64,000 nt of DNA, from the NCBI GenBank assembly GCA_032358255.1, contig JAULBX010003666.1, positions 1 to 64,000 of the forward strand, given 5' to 3'. The DNA is from Heterotrichella gracilis. Lineage: Eukaryota > Sar > Xanthophyceae > Tribonematales > Xanthonemataceae. Within the stretch, counting starts at the first letter, position 1, and every line of letters begins with the position of its first letter. The position numbers and the translations under genes are program-made. Below are positions 11,547-23,800 of the stretch, one piece after another. The notes below the pieces were generated by a model that saw only the letters and a program-made list of their open reading frames with translations, made no database searches and had not been told where the DNA came from.

Positions 11547-12669
11547 TCAGGCCCCCAGCTTGTCCCTCAGGAACTCCTCTATGTTGTCGGTCTGCCAGCT
11601 GTCAATGCGCAGGCTGTCCTTGGCCTTGGACCCCGCGCCCTTGAGCACCAGGCGGGGCCAGGCCCCGTACACGTAGCGCACGCTCAGCGCCTTGAAGGAC
11701 TTGGCGCGCTTGTCCACAAACTCCTGGATGTGGGGGTAGGCCCTGCGGGGGGTGGGGATGGCAGGGTGGGTGGGGCGGCACTTGTGGGATGGGTGGGCGA
11801 ATGCACAGGACAGGAAGGGCATGCAAAGGGAGGTAATGACACCACGCAGACTGTAGCCAGTTTTCGTCTGCGCCAACCGTGGATTGCGCCACGGCATGGA
11901 CTGCCCCCTGAGTGCGCAACATGTAAACGCCCCCTCCAATCCTGCGTGCAGGACACGTCCGGCTGTGCGCAGTGGCCTCCACCAGCCGGCGACCCAGAGC
12001 AGGATCAGGCAGGGCAGGGGGAGGATAATGCATGTGGGGGTGCAAGGGGGGTTGCGTACTTGATGCCATGCTTGCACACTTCCAAGACCGCCGATTTGTA
12101 CTTCTGCGGGCTGGCGGCGGACTCCTGTGCGCAGCAGCGCTTGCACTCATCGACCAGCTCTGCACCAGGGTGAGCGGGCTGTGTTTGAGGCGTGTGTCTG
12201 GGGGTAGCAACGCTGATCGGTAGTTGCAAGTGCTGTTGCAGAGTTGTAATGATATTTTGATTCTAGGTCAATATGGGCAAGTGGAAAGGCAATATAAAAC
12301 CTGAGCTCTCGGTGGCAGACTGCATGCACTGATGCTATGCATGCATATGGAAACAAGACGCATGCATGTGGCCTTGCAAGGGTCGAGTGTATCAGGTGGT
12401 GCCCCACCTTCGTCCTTAACGAAGGTCGACATCGTCTCGCAGTCTGAACACAGGTTTAGGCCCGTGAACCTGCAGAAGGAGAGCACGTGGTTGCAATACT
12501 GCAATGAGTTGTGGGTGCACAAGCTTCTACGTGTTGTACAGACCCGAGAGTGACAACTTGCAGGCTATGCGTACCCTAGGTCCCTGCATGATGTCTCATC
12601 GCTCTTCTCTGCAGCTTGAACGACGTAGCAGGTGGTCAGGAGCACTAGAACACACCGCAGCGCTTGCAT
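11547..12669 (-). CDS. SELENOF: SELENOF (Sep15)-like ER oxidoreductase without selenocysteine
   Basis: Exons 12575-12669, 12408-12469, 12060-12159 and 11547-11742 chain in phase to 150 aa. The N-terminus MQALRCVLVLLTTC reads as an ER signal peptide, which decides the start. The Cys-rich part carries CSDC (39-42) and CKRCC, as in the segment that binds UDP-glucose:glycoprotein glucosyltransferase in animals. The thioredoxin-like part has AVLEVC, YPHIQEFV, the strand RYVYGAWPRLVL and the end NIEEFLRDKL. Animal SELENOF has a Cys-Gly-Sec redox motif; here the aligned residues are C81-K82-H83, so neither Sec nor a second Cys is present, similar to land-plant forms. No in-frame TGA is needed. Likely role: quality control of glycoprotein folding. 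No KDEL-type end is visible; retention would depend on a partner. Confidence 0.9.
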
Positions 12670-13786
12670 GGCTGTCGACTGTTTTGTGCCCACTACAATG
12701 CCATATGACGCCAGCTGTAACCTCCGAAGGTGGAGTCTGTAAGCAACACGCCGTTGTTGACAACTGTGGGCAATGCGCCCCTGTAGACCAGATCTAAACA
12801 GTTCAAACACCGATGACAATCTATTGTTGCTTGTCTGAACAGTAGACAATGAGCAGAACAACGAAAGGAGGTCGAGTACAGGGTAGCAGAACTCTCCAGG
12901 TTGTCGATGTGGTATACGCCGGTATGCACAACACTTCGTGTTCTGAAACAAAGCAAAGCAGATGCATGCTTCAGTTATTTGCACACTATTTTGACCATTA
13001 AACAGTCACATTTTTCAGAGTAAAAAGTTTGTTCTTTTTGGGCTACCAGGACTCAGCCATGGCTTCATCCCTAGAGAAGGTGCACACTGTGGGACCAGCG
13101 CCACAGACAACTCACTCAGACATGTTTAGACACCCTAGGGCAAACACATTTTACAAAGCGCTTTCAAGCCCAACGCGGACTGTCCAGAAAGGTCGAGGTT
13201 TGGTGAACCTCAAGTGCACATTTTACGATTTATATATCAGGTCAGAGTGTGGAATACTGAGGGGTGCATACATACATACTTGCTAAAGGCGAATAGAAAC
13301 TGAAAAGAGTTAAAAGCTCTCAGCACTGAGCAATAATTTCTGCAATATTTAATTTCAAGCAATTTACGGCCACAGACCCTTGGCCACAAAGCCAGAGGGC
13401 AAAACACTCGTGTACAAAAAGAAGTGTGAACCAGAGAGGTAGAGGCGAGGCACGAACTCGTTGCGTCCCCCAAACCCTAAACTCTTCACCCCAATCCTAA
13501 CAGTGGTGCCAACCTTGCCACCCGAAACCCTATCGGTGGCGTCCCCATGGTGCACCCTGAACTCGGCCCCCCGGTGCAACCCCCCACGCTGAGCCGCAGC
13601 CCTCCCCCCCACCTGTCCAGGCGCACCCCCCCCTCGTCCCACCACCACCCCTTCAGCCGGTGCTTTTGCACTGCAACAGACACCCCACAACCAGCGATGG
13701 CCAGGTGGTGACGGCAGTGAGTCTCATCCTTCATTGGTTTCCCTCTCTACCATCGGTGCTTGAGAATGGGGGGCGTGCCACGAGCG
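12670..13786. other. Intergenic region upstream of SELENOF
   Basis: Holds the SELENOF promoter and the 3' end of the glycosyltransferase-like gene. An open minus-strand frame at 13364-13690 was considered as a last exon of that gene but a better terminal exon exists at 13787-13859. Nothing else recognised. Confidence 0.5.
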
Positions 13787-16700
13787 TTAGTGGGGGGCGG
13801 CTGCCAGCTTGCGCAGGTGGTTATGCCTGGAGGGGGGCTGGGTGAACTCACAGGTGTACCTGCAGGGTGCCGGAAGGGGTTTTCAACATATATGGACTAA
13901 CAACAACAACAAAAGTGAGATCAGCATTGCTGTGGACCTGCAGGGGCGGTGGAGGGGACAAACAATGGTTCCACACGTCCCCATACAGAATACCCCACCC
14001 CACTTCACCCATCCCACAAGTCCCCACCTGAACCCCCTGTCCTCAAACGCGCCATAGTTCACAAAGTGGTCCCAGAACTGGTCATCGCTGCTCATCTTGT
14101 CTAAAAGGTCGGGGTTGGCCTGGCGGCAGTGGTCAAAACTCAGTAAAAATAGATGGATAATATAAAAACAAACCAGATCAGTGACTTTTAAGTACATTCC
14201 AGCTGAAACCAGTTAGCATGTCTGGATATTCCCCATCCCAGGACGAGAGCAAAGGCTTGCCTGACACTGACCTGGCGGTAGTAGTCAAAGTCAAAGCACT
14301 CCCTGCCCCGGTAGGAGTAGTATGCCACCCGGTCCACCTTGAAGCGCCAGGGGTTGGTCTTCCAGGCGTTGACGGTCACGTTCAGCTCGCCGCGTCGCTG
14401 CGACAGGGGGGGAGGCTTATAACTTAGGGCTTAGGGGGTTTAGGATCCATTATTTGTGCGCCGGGGGTAGGGATTGGGATTTCGCAGTGGGATGCGATGG
14501 CAAGGAAGATGGCATACATTGACTTTGATGGGGATGGCACTGTGGCTTCGGTTGGCCTCCTACCCAGCGCCCCAGCCCCTGCTAACACTTTTCATGCAGG
14601 CACATGCCGCCCCCACCCCCACCCCCATCCCCACCTGCTGGTCCATCCACTCTGAGTACTTCTTTGCCTGCAGCGCCGACGACCACTGCCCTGCCATGGC
14701 GCGCTCCTTCATCTTCACAAACATGACCTCCAGGGGGTTGAGGGTCAGGCCGTCCACGTGGTGCTCGCCGCTGGGGTTGGCCCTGGGGGAAGTGGGCATG
14801 TAGGGTTTAGGGTAAATGGTTTAGGGTGTAAATTGAGGGTCAGGGCTAGTTGAAAAGGTGGCCAACAACGCACGGTTCTGTAAATCGCCTAAGCGTTTGG
14901 GGATAGCGACGCCTGCTTGGTCTCCATACATATGTATTGACGTCACTAAGCACCGTCACGGTCAATTGCACCCCAGCAGCTTGTGTTGCGCTGTCAGTAC
15001 CAGATGTTTCGAAAGCAGGTTCAAAAGCTTTGCACCACCACCGTCAGCGCCCTTTCCCACGCCGACGCCGTAGCCTATTACGAGGCGCTGAGCGGGAGCA
15101 TAAGGAACGTGGAGGGCCGCGTGGATAGGGTGGTTAGAGACCTGGGGTCCAAAGTGGACCACACAGACGCAGCTGTAATTGGGGCGACGTGTGGGCTGAA
15201 GGCCGCCGGGATTGTCTACATGTTCACGAACGGCTCAGCGAACGGCTCGGAGAAGGGCATCTTCAAGAACGACGCGGATGAGCGCATCGCGGCACAGCTC
15301 AACAGCAGGATGGATCGCTTGGAGGAGCAGGCGCGGGTGCGAGGTCCCACCTATTCGCTAGCAACACGTTACCCTCATTGCGTGAATGTTGAATCTAGTT
15401 GGGTGCGCTGGCCAGTACAAACTAAGTGACTAGGTGCGTTGCTGCAGAATAATACGGTGCATTGTCTGCTAACGTATATGCATGCATGCCAATTAAGTGA
15501 CAAGCATGCACTGCTCCTCGTTTACCACCGCTACAACCGTGCGCCTGGTTGAAGTGCAACGTCTTTGTGCTCATGCCGTCCATCACCGCTTTGCCAGAGC
15601 ACGACACTGTGGTTCACATAACGACTTTGCCACCAACTGGAACCTGCGATGGGTGGCAACCTGCAACTTACCCACTGCAACTCTGACCTACCTCACTCAG
15701 CTGAGCTAACCCAACCAAGCTGTAGCCGCTTCACTGCTGATATTATATTCCACTTCTTTATGCAGGACAACCACCTTTGGGTGGCGACAATGCTGATACA
15801 GAGGGCCAGGCCAGGCTTGGAGCTATCCAACCACCGGCCAGAGAGTGGCAAACGTGCGGAGGGTGGCAACAGTGCGGAGTGATGTGATGATCAGCTTGGT
15901 GCCGCTTACCTGGTGCTAAGGCAGGGCTAGTGAACCTTGCCTCAACACGAAAACCCTGGCCATATTCCAAGTTAACCTTGCTACACCTGCCTCAGCACCA
16001 AATTAACCGTGCTAAGGCAGGGCCAGCATCGGCGCCGAGGCATAAATACTTAAAATGGCCAGGATTTACGTAGTGAGGCAAGGCTCATTTGCAAAGCAAG
16101 CTGAGGAGGCATGACCTTGCAAAGTCATCGTCAGGCACTATATATGCCTTGTGTTTATAGCTATGACTTTTCCGCTTGCCCGCTTGCGATAGAGTTATAT
16201 GCTTATAGGTAGGACTTGAATACATTCACAGGACCCACCGACAGGGCATATTAGGGATTTTAAAGAGCCCTGCAGGTAGTGATGTACATAGTTTCCAGGG
16301 TATAGAAAATGTATGACGTTATATCATAGTTGTATAGACATGGGCAAACCTGGGTTATCAGGTTTAGTCTGCAAGATAACTTCTATTACGTACTCCACTG
16401 CGGTCATAGTTTGCTTTATGCTCAAAAGCTTCTTGCATCGCTCGTTCTATATTTTGTGCACCAGTGGTTCACCGTACACTGGAATGTGAGCTTTAAGCAA
16501 AATAATGACGGCAGTGGAGTACGTAATAGGAGTTCTCTTGCAAACTAAAATGACCAATTTCAGATCAGTTTATGGTAGATTTACCCGGGCACAAGCCTGG
16601 CGAGCGCAGATACTACAGTTGCCATGCACCTATGGGCGGCCAAAATTATGAACATTTCACCGCCTTGCTAGTAGGAAACTTTGATGTCCATGCTGGAGCT

Positions 16701-19626
16701 ATCTGATGTGTAACAGTAAGGCAATAACCAGCAACACCGCTCAAGGAGCCTATTGTGTATCATTGTGAGATCACAAACTGTTGACAGTCAATACACACTT
16801 TGGAAGAGGTCGTAATTGCGTTTACAATTGGAACTTGCCTGTCGTCCTTGTAAAGGAAACGCCCACAAGTGGCAGACGGGAACGTCAGTGCATATGGCGG
16901 CAATGTTAACAGGGTGGGATGTACACTTCTGAGCAAACCAGGCTAATATGCATATAAAAAGGGCTTGCACAGCAGCAAACATGTGTTGTGCAGTTTGGCG
17001 TACGTTGTTTGTATATTACAGTCAAGATTTACAACATTGACATGATAATAAATGAGATTTACAAAACTGAATTTTTGAGTACCGTACATGACATGATACT
17101 AAACGGTACCACGCCACACACCCCATCCCACCCCACCCACCCACCTCTCGTTGCACTGCCAGTTGCTCTTGTTCCTCCAGTCCACTCCCTGGTAGCGCAT
17201 CATGAGCGAGGCCAGGTTGTAGCCCGCGTTGAGGATGGCCAGGCTGGAGCCAATCTCGGCGTAGTAGATGGTGTCCCACATGTCCTTGTGGCACTTGAAC
17301 ACGCGCCCGTTGCTCAGCCAGATGTTCAGCCCAACCTGAAGGAAGGGGGAGGTGGCATCCGAAGTCCTTTATTACATTTTCAGGTTTGCAGCCTGACGTA
17401 GCAGCTGGGGTGTGCTGCTGCGGTTTGTGGCAATGACAACTCTCTGCAACGATCTTCTTTTTTGCACGTTCGGGTATGGTTCAGGGTTTGCGATCTAGGG
17501 GTTTCCCCACCTGATCCGTCGCCAGCGTGTATGACGCATGTGCGGGTATGGTTTCAGCTTTAGGGTGTGCAGTTTAGGGTTTTCCCACCTGATCCGTCGC
17601 CAGCGTGTACGACTGCACGTGGGGGTACGAGCGCCACTTGCCCGCCACGTTCCCCCGCTTGGGACTGCCCTCGCAACTGATTGATGGCCCAACCAGCTTG
17701 GTGTCGTTGTCAAGCTGGGAGGTGAGCATGTCCTGCCACCGCACGCCGCGGCCCTGCACACAAATGGCAAGTGTGTGTGTGGTGGGGATGTGTGGTGCAC
17801 CACACACGCCATGGTGGGGGTGGGTGGATTCATGGTGGGCCTCTTCCATGTAGCCTGCAATTGAAATGTACCAATAAATGGAGTCCGATTCTTACTATCA
17901 TGCCGTCAAATCTCTCAATCCCAATATAGCATGCGCTCACCATTTCAGATGGTGTTCAATTACGCCTCCAGCTACGCCAGCATAGCTTTCATTGCCGCAA
18001 ACATTATATTCTCGACAATCGCACAGTTTATCGCCAGTGATTTTATTAAAAAACAAACACCCCCAACACTCACCTGCAGGTACGCCGGCATGAACGGACC
18101 CCGCACCGAGCTGTTGATGAAAATGAAATACTTGTATTTCTTGGGGTCTGCCTCCCCGCTGCTGAACACCCAGCCGATTGTGCCCCAGTCGAAGCACTTG
18201 TTCTTGTGCACAACATAGCGCGCGTTGCGGGGCAGCTGGGGGAGCGCCTTCACCTTCTGCGGGTGGGGGAGGGGAGGAGGGTTGGGAAAGGGGGAGGATT
18301 CGGACGAGGTCTGAGGTGCTCCGCATTGCAATTGTTGTCTGACCAACCTAGATCTTCCCAGGGGGAGTTTATCACATCCATATCAGCAATATCAATAATG
18401 CTATTCAAAGTTTAAAAATTGTAATTAAGAGCCCCTACATGATCTTCCCAGGAATCCTCTCTCTATAGCACAATATCACCCCCTGAATGTTGTGCCCTTC
18501 CCACCACAAATGCCTCCACCTACCCTGGACTTCCGATTGATACCTACTGATGTAATAATTGTTATCATAAAATATTCCACCTACCCTGGACACCGTCCCC
18601 TTCTGCACCACAAAGATGTAGTCGCAGCCGTCGTCCTCCCGCACCCCCCACCGCACAAACCAGCGCAGGTTGAAGTAGTAGTGGCGGTCGGTGTTTGAGA
18701 AGATGTAGATGACCAGGATGGGGGGGGCCTCCATGAGGGCCCGCCCGGGGTGGGTGGGGGTGGTGGGGGGGAGGGAGGGGGCGGTGGCGGGCGCTGAGGG
18801 AGGGGGGAGAGGTGGTAAGTGGGTTTGGAGGGGTATTGGGAGGAGATTTGGAGGTGGGGAGCTGGAAAATATGTTCAATTGGTTCATCAGCTGACCATTC
18901 AATTTATTCTCCTTCAACCCGAATGTTGCAATTTTCCAGGGTAGGTACTACATGCACCCACTCTCGCCATGATGCATCCCATGCCGCATGCCATCGCAAC
19001 CCTGGCCCAGTATACAGTCTGCACCACCTCGAGTTGACTGCAATACGAGCTCAGATGCATGCGGTCCATGATGCATCATGCACATTGCACGCCTCCGAGG
19101 CATGATGGACACCCCCCTGATGGACACGCTATGCATGCGTGCCTACCCCCCATTGCATGCCATGCTGTCACCCTTGCGTGTAATGCAACCTGCCGCCATT
19201 TGCCCATTGCATCATCCCGCCGTCATCATTTCACCTTCCCCATGCGCCAGCGGCATCTGCAGGGTCAGCGCCGCTTAGTGCCCGCCAGTGACACCGCCGC
19301 ATACACCCCCATTGCACACTCCCTCGATGCACAACAACACAACCATCCACAGTAGCGGCATGCACGCACCACCGTGCTCCCATCCCCATCCACCCACCTT
19401 CCCCCTGCGCCAGCGCCAGCGGCATCTGTAACGTCAGCGCCGCCGCATCCGCCAGCCGCTGCGTGGCGGCCAGCGACACCACCGCATACACCCCCACCGC
19501 CGCCAGCAGTAGCAGGGACACAGCCAGGGGCAGGGCGTGGCGCACAGCGGAGGGGTGGGGGGTGGAGGGGCCGGAGGAGCCCCTGCGCCCGGGGCGGTGC
19601 CTGTCCCGCAGCCTGCCGCGGTTCAT
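13787..19626 (-). CDS. Type II membrane glycosyltransferase-like protein
   Basis: Nine exons chain in phase: 19398-19626, 18585-18793, 18074-18256, 17589-17753, 17145-17335, 14635-14782, 14272-14397, 14028-14119, 13787-13859; 1,416 nt, 471 aa. A basic N-terminus (RLRDRHRPGRR) is followed by one membrane segment at about 31-51, the layout of Golgi type II enzymes. The lumenal part has YYFNLRWFVRWG, DYIFVVQKG, YFIFINSSVRGPF, LVGPSISC, a phVQS-type block HVQSYTLATD, and AGYNLASL, ending FRYTC plus a short tail. This pattern matches a family of eukaryotic and bacterial proteins related to polysaccharide-synthesis glycosyltransferases; I cannot name donor or acceptor. The terminal exon was chosen because it restores the FR(F/Y)TC ending seen in relatives. 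A 2.36-kb intron (14783-17144) holds an antisense ORF and two foldbacks. Divergent from GSA. Confidence 0.78.
15004..15882 (+). CDS. Possible nested antisense gene, unknown protein
   Basis: Two exons, 15004-15336 and 15766-15882, join in phase 0 (donor GTGCGA, acceptor TATGCAG) to 149 aa ending in TGA. The protein begins MFRKQVQKLC, has a small hydrophobic stretch (GLKAAGIVYMF) and a charged region ERIAAQLNSRMDRLEEQAR likely to form a coiled coil. The codon use is GC-rich in the first exon, unlike the surrounding AT-richer intron. It lies wholly inside the largest intron of the opposite-strand glycosyltransferase-like gene. No family recognised; extra 5' exons are possible. Could be a chance ORF or an old inserted fragment. 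Confidence 0.4.
15910..16095. repeat. Foldback (inverted-repeat) element 1
   Basis: Left arm about 15930-15974 and right arm about 16041-16090 are imperfect reverse complements around CCTTGCCTCA..CCTGGCCAT. Inside, a second short hairpin pairs CTGCCTCAGCAC with GTGCTAAGGCAG, and GTGCTAAGGCAGGGC occurs twice as a direct repeat (about 15913 and 16010). MITE-like, or a hairpin RNA precursor. Confidence 0.7.
16365..16547. repeat. Foldback (inverted-repeat) element 2
   Basis: Arms 16365-16430 and 16489-16547 are reverse complements over about 58 bp with few mismatches; the longest perfect run is CTATTACGTACTCCACTGC. The loop is about 58 bp and has its own small hairpin CCAGTG/CACTGG. It lies in the same intron as foldback 1, about 270 bp away. 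Confidence 0.8.
17500..17630 (-). repeat. Echo of glycosyltransferase exon 4 end
   Basis: The donor-side end of exon 4 (plus text CCCACCTGATCCGTCGCCAG at 17584 onward) is repeated nearly unchanged at about 17507-17550, in the following intron, with GTTTAGGG-type words between the copies. Confidence 0.85.
19225..19310 (-). repeat. Echo of glycosyltransferase exon 1 end
   Basis: About 85 bp in intron 1 copy the donor end of exon 1 (19390-19500): shared text includes CACCTTCCCC, GCGCCAGCGGCATCTG and GACACC.CCGCATACACCCCC, with small deletions. Confidence 0.8.
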
Positions 19627-20800
19627 GGCGGGGGGGGCGCAGGGGTGGCCAGCGTGGGTGGGGTGGGGTGGGGGTTCACCTGGGTGGTGAGTGTATGTGG
19701 GGAGGTGGGTGTGGGGGGGGGGGCAGAGGGTACTGGCAGTGGCAGTGGTGTGGCTGTGTTTGGTGCAAGGAGGGGTGTTGTGGAGTGGTGGGGCTGGCAC
19801 AAGTGGGGAGTGCTCCAGGTAGGACAGTGTGCAGGCTGACAACATGGAAATGGCATTAGATGACAGTGGGTTTCCCACGACAGCTGTATATCACAGCAAC
19901 AGACGAAAGCTAAATACCCTGTCACAGCAATAAGCAAGGCTTGTCTGCCTTGCCCAAGCACAGGGGCTGGAGTGTACTGCCCCCATCTTGCGATACGGAA
20001 TGCAGGTGTGTAACTCAACCAGGAGCAGGCAGTTGCATTGGTGCAAAAGAGATGTACAAAAGCTTCTAGCTATGGTTGGACTGGCGGAGAGGGTAGTGGT
20101 GGCGATTGTATAGGCATAGTTCGTACCAGATCAATGTGCTGTCTCGCTCTGGCACCAAACACTCGGAGACTCAAGCGAAGATAAGCCACCTGTATCCAAG
20201 TATATTACATGAAGCCTAGTGATCGCTTATACGCCACATCGTACGTCACAACGTATCACAGCTTCTTCCTTAATAGAAGAAAGCACAGCAGTGCTAGCCA
20301 CCTAAGCGGTAGGTTACTGCGCGTTGGGCGCTTTCTCCAACCGTGGTCACCATAGAAATAGCAAGCTGTTATTGTATTGTTCAAAGGCTTGCTTGACAGC
20401 GGAGTGGTCACTGTCTCGAGGCAAAAAACGGCGTTTATTTGCTGGCAGCCATGCACAATGCATGCTCATCAAGGGGGTGAAATAACGAAGACGGGGACAT
20501 TTTCCGCTGACGGTGGCGGCGGTGGCGGCGGTTGCCGCATGCATTTCCACGTGGCGTATGCACATCACTCGGCCTATCTTATCCGAGGTGGGATTTGTTG
20601 GCAAGCGCGCAGCCGGAGTTGGGAGTTGCATAAACAACACCCAGGGCATTGCTGTGTTGATGTAAGCAGACGTTGCCCACTCTTCTATTTCAAAGTTATT
20701 TCTGCAGTCCTTTAAGTCCTTAGAAGAGAACGCATCAACGCATCGGTGGCGTTGGCTAACTAAAGAGGCTTGAACTCGTTAACTGTACCCACTGCGCACG
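19627..20800. promoter_or_regulatory. Divergent intergenic region between glycosyltransferase-like gene and GSA
   Basis: About 1.17 kb between two divergent start codons, so it must contain both promoters and 5' UTRs. No coding exon or clear core element is identified; a GGCGGC-type triplet run lies at about 20511-20535. Confidence 0.45.
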
Positions 20801-23800
20801 ATGAAGACCCTCACACAAAAGGCCTTCTTGGGCACCAACGTGCCCACCCAGAGGGTGGCATCCAACACTACTAGCCGCCGCGTGGTGGTGGTGAAGGCAA
20901 TCGCAGCACCACCCAAGCTTGTCACCACAAAATCGGAGGCGGTAAGAGCAATACTTCCCATGGTACTCACTCTTCTTGCATATTACTAGCTGCCGCACGT
21001 TGCAGTGAACTAGGTTTATGTATCTGATATTTAGCCCAAGTCCCAAAGTAGATAACCAAGAAAGCATAAGCAAGCTGGCACCCTGATCAATATACAAACC
21101 ATCGTTCTAGTACGGTCGCATCAGCCTATCAAGCTGTCCAATTTCCCGTCACGCAGATCTTCAAGGAGGCACTGGAGATCCTCCCCGGCGGTGTCAACTC
21201 CCCCGTGCGGGCCTTCAAGTCCGTGGGCGGCCAGCCCATCGTGTTCGACCGCGTGAAGGGGCCCTACTGCTGGGACGTGGATGGCAACAAGTACATCGAC
21301 TACATCGGCTCCTGGGGCCCAGCCATCGTGGGTGCAGCCAATGACGAGGTCAACGACGCACTCAAGGCGCAAATAGACAAGGGCGTGTCCTTCGGCGCTC
21401 CCTGCGAGCTGGAGGTGGGTGGGGGTGGCGGGGTGCTGTGGGTGGGGTGGGAGTGGCTGTGGTGGGTGGGAGGTCTTTGCCTGGTGTGGCAACCGGGCAG
21501 GCTAGTATGCACAAAATTCTGGTTTGATGCATAGGATTTCAAAGTATTCTTGCTTGTATAGAAGCCGGTGCAGTTGTAGCATTTCTTTGCGCCATGCTTG
21601 CGAGGACCAATGACCAACTCTCGGTGCACAAAACCACCCCTTCCCCCCCCCCACCGCCCCCAAACCACCACCACCTAACCCCACCCCACCACCCACTGCT
21701 CGCAGAACGTGTTGGCAAAGGTGGTTATCGACCGCGTGCCCTCCGTTGAGATGATCCGCTTCTGCAGCTCCGGAACAGAGGCGTGCCTGTCAGTGCTGCG
21801 CCTCATGCGCGCATACACCGGCAGGGAGAAGGTGAGGGTGCAGGGGTTCAGGGCTCAGGGTTTACGATTTTGGGAACTGAGGCGTGCCTGTCAGTGCTGC
21901 GGCCATACACCAGCATGGAGAAGGCGAGGGGGTAGGGTCACCACAGCTGTACTCAGGGTTAGGGAGCTTCTGGCGGATTGCAAGCCACCACCTGTTGGGG
22001 TTTGAGCAGTGCACATGCCCACGTTCATGCAGAGGTGGAGCCATAAACCTCAAACCCTCCTGACCGCCCCTGCTTTCCCCCGTGCGCCTGCAGCTCACCA
22101 AATTCAAATCCTAAACCCTAAATCCTAAACCCTTTGCTAGACCCTAAAATTTTCCCGTGGGCGTGCAGCTGATCAAGTTCATTGGTTGCTACCACGGCCA
22201 CGCAGACTCCTTCCTGGTCCAGGCAGGGTCGGGTGTGGCCACACTGGGGCTGCCAGACTCACCAGGCGTGCCAGCGTCATCCACAGGTGAGTAGAGGCCT
22301 GGGGGTTTGGGGTAAAGGGTTTAAGGATCTGGGTTTGATCTACACTGGGGCTGCCAGGCTCACCAAGCGTGCCAGCGTCATCCACAGGTGGGGCTAGGGT
22401 CTGGGGGGTTGGGGTTTAGGGTCCATTCACACGTGACCACCTTTGCGGTGAGGGCGCGGGGAGTGTGCGATGGGTGCAGAGGTGGCGCGTGAGTAAAGTG
22501 CACCTCATGCAGGAATTGAGCAGGGGAAATGCATTTGGTGGGTGGGGAGGTCAATACATGTGGCATTGGGCCATGTGAGCAGGGTAGCATCATGGCTAGC
22601 TACCCCTGTGCCTGGCCACCATTGTCCTGACAGCCATGTGCATGCACTTCCTGTTGTGTCATGTTGTCAACAGATGGTATGAAGTTATTTTATGTCTGTA
22701 GTTTTGCACCCTCGCCCCCCCTTTCTGCGGCTCATCTCCCTCCCTTACGCACCCTCCTGCAGCCTCCACCCTGCGCGCCGCCTACCACCGACCCAAACCG
22801 TAAACCTTAAACCCCCTCCCCCGCAGCCTCCACCCTGTGCGCCACCTACAACGACCTTGACAGCGTGCGGGCGCTGTTTGCCGCGCACAAGGGCGAGATC
22901 GCTGGTGTCATGCTTGAGCCAGTGGTGGGCAACTCTGGGTTCATCAAGCCAACGCAGGAGTTCCTGGAGGTAAGCACTGTGTGTGGGTATTACCACAATG
23001 CATGCGTTTAGGGTTTAGGGTTTGTGGTTTAGGGTACATGGGTTGCCTGCCACGCAGGAGTTAGTGGAGGCGCGCACGCTCACGCTTGGTGCATGGACAC
23101 AGCACTTGGCAGGCGGATCCATGCATAATATGGACTGTGGCGACGAGACTGGGTTGGCGCCGGCAGGCTGCACGCGTTTAGGGACTAGGAATTGAGGTAT
23201 AGGGTGTTTGCCTGCCACGTTTTAATACCTCTAGGGCGATTCCATAGGCTAGTGGCATTGCATGCGGCAAGCACATCCACACATACACGCACACGACCAA
23301 CCCTGTGGGATGTAGGGCATGCGCATTGGTACACCTGGTGCAAGCAGTAAGCGGCGCTGGAATAAAAATGGAAATCTACCATAATGGATAAAAGGAGGTA
23401 CAAAAATTCTCGAATAATTGGTTTGTGCCGAAGAAGAGCTTTGCCAATTTTGCTGTATTATTGTTTCCAATTGCTGTTCAGCGCCCATGTGCTGTTGGCG
23501 ACAATGCACATTTGGCGGCGCACACATGTTGGGTCCGCGCCATCCTTCCTCCCCTGTACCCTGCCCTTTAACCTCCCCTCACCCCAGCCCCCACTCACCC
23601 CCACCCTACCCCACCCCACCAGGGCCTGCGCGAGATCTGCACAGCCGAGGGCGCCCTGCTCACCTTTGACGAGGTCATGACCGGCTTCCGCATCGCCAAG
23701 GGCTGCGCGCAGTCGCACTTTGGCATCACGCCAGACCTGACCACAATGGGCAAGGTCATCGGGGGAGGACTGCCAGTGGGCGCGTACGGTGGCAGGTGCG

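Noticed and set aside
13364-13690. Open minus-strand frame as last exon of the glycosyltransferase-like gene
   Set aside because: It can be joined in phase but gives unconserved Gly/Ala-rich text; the exon 13787-13859 restores the FRYTC ending of the family.
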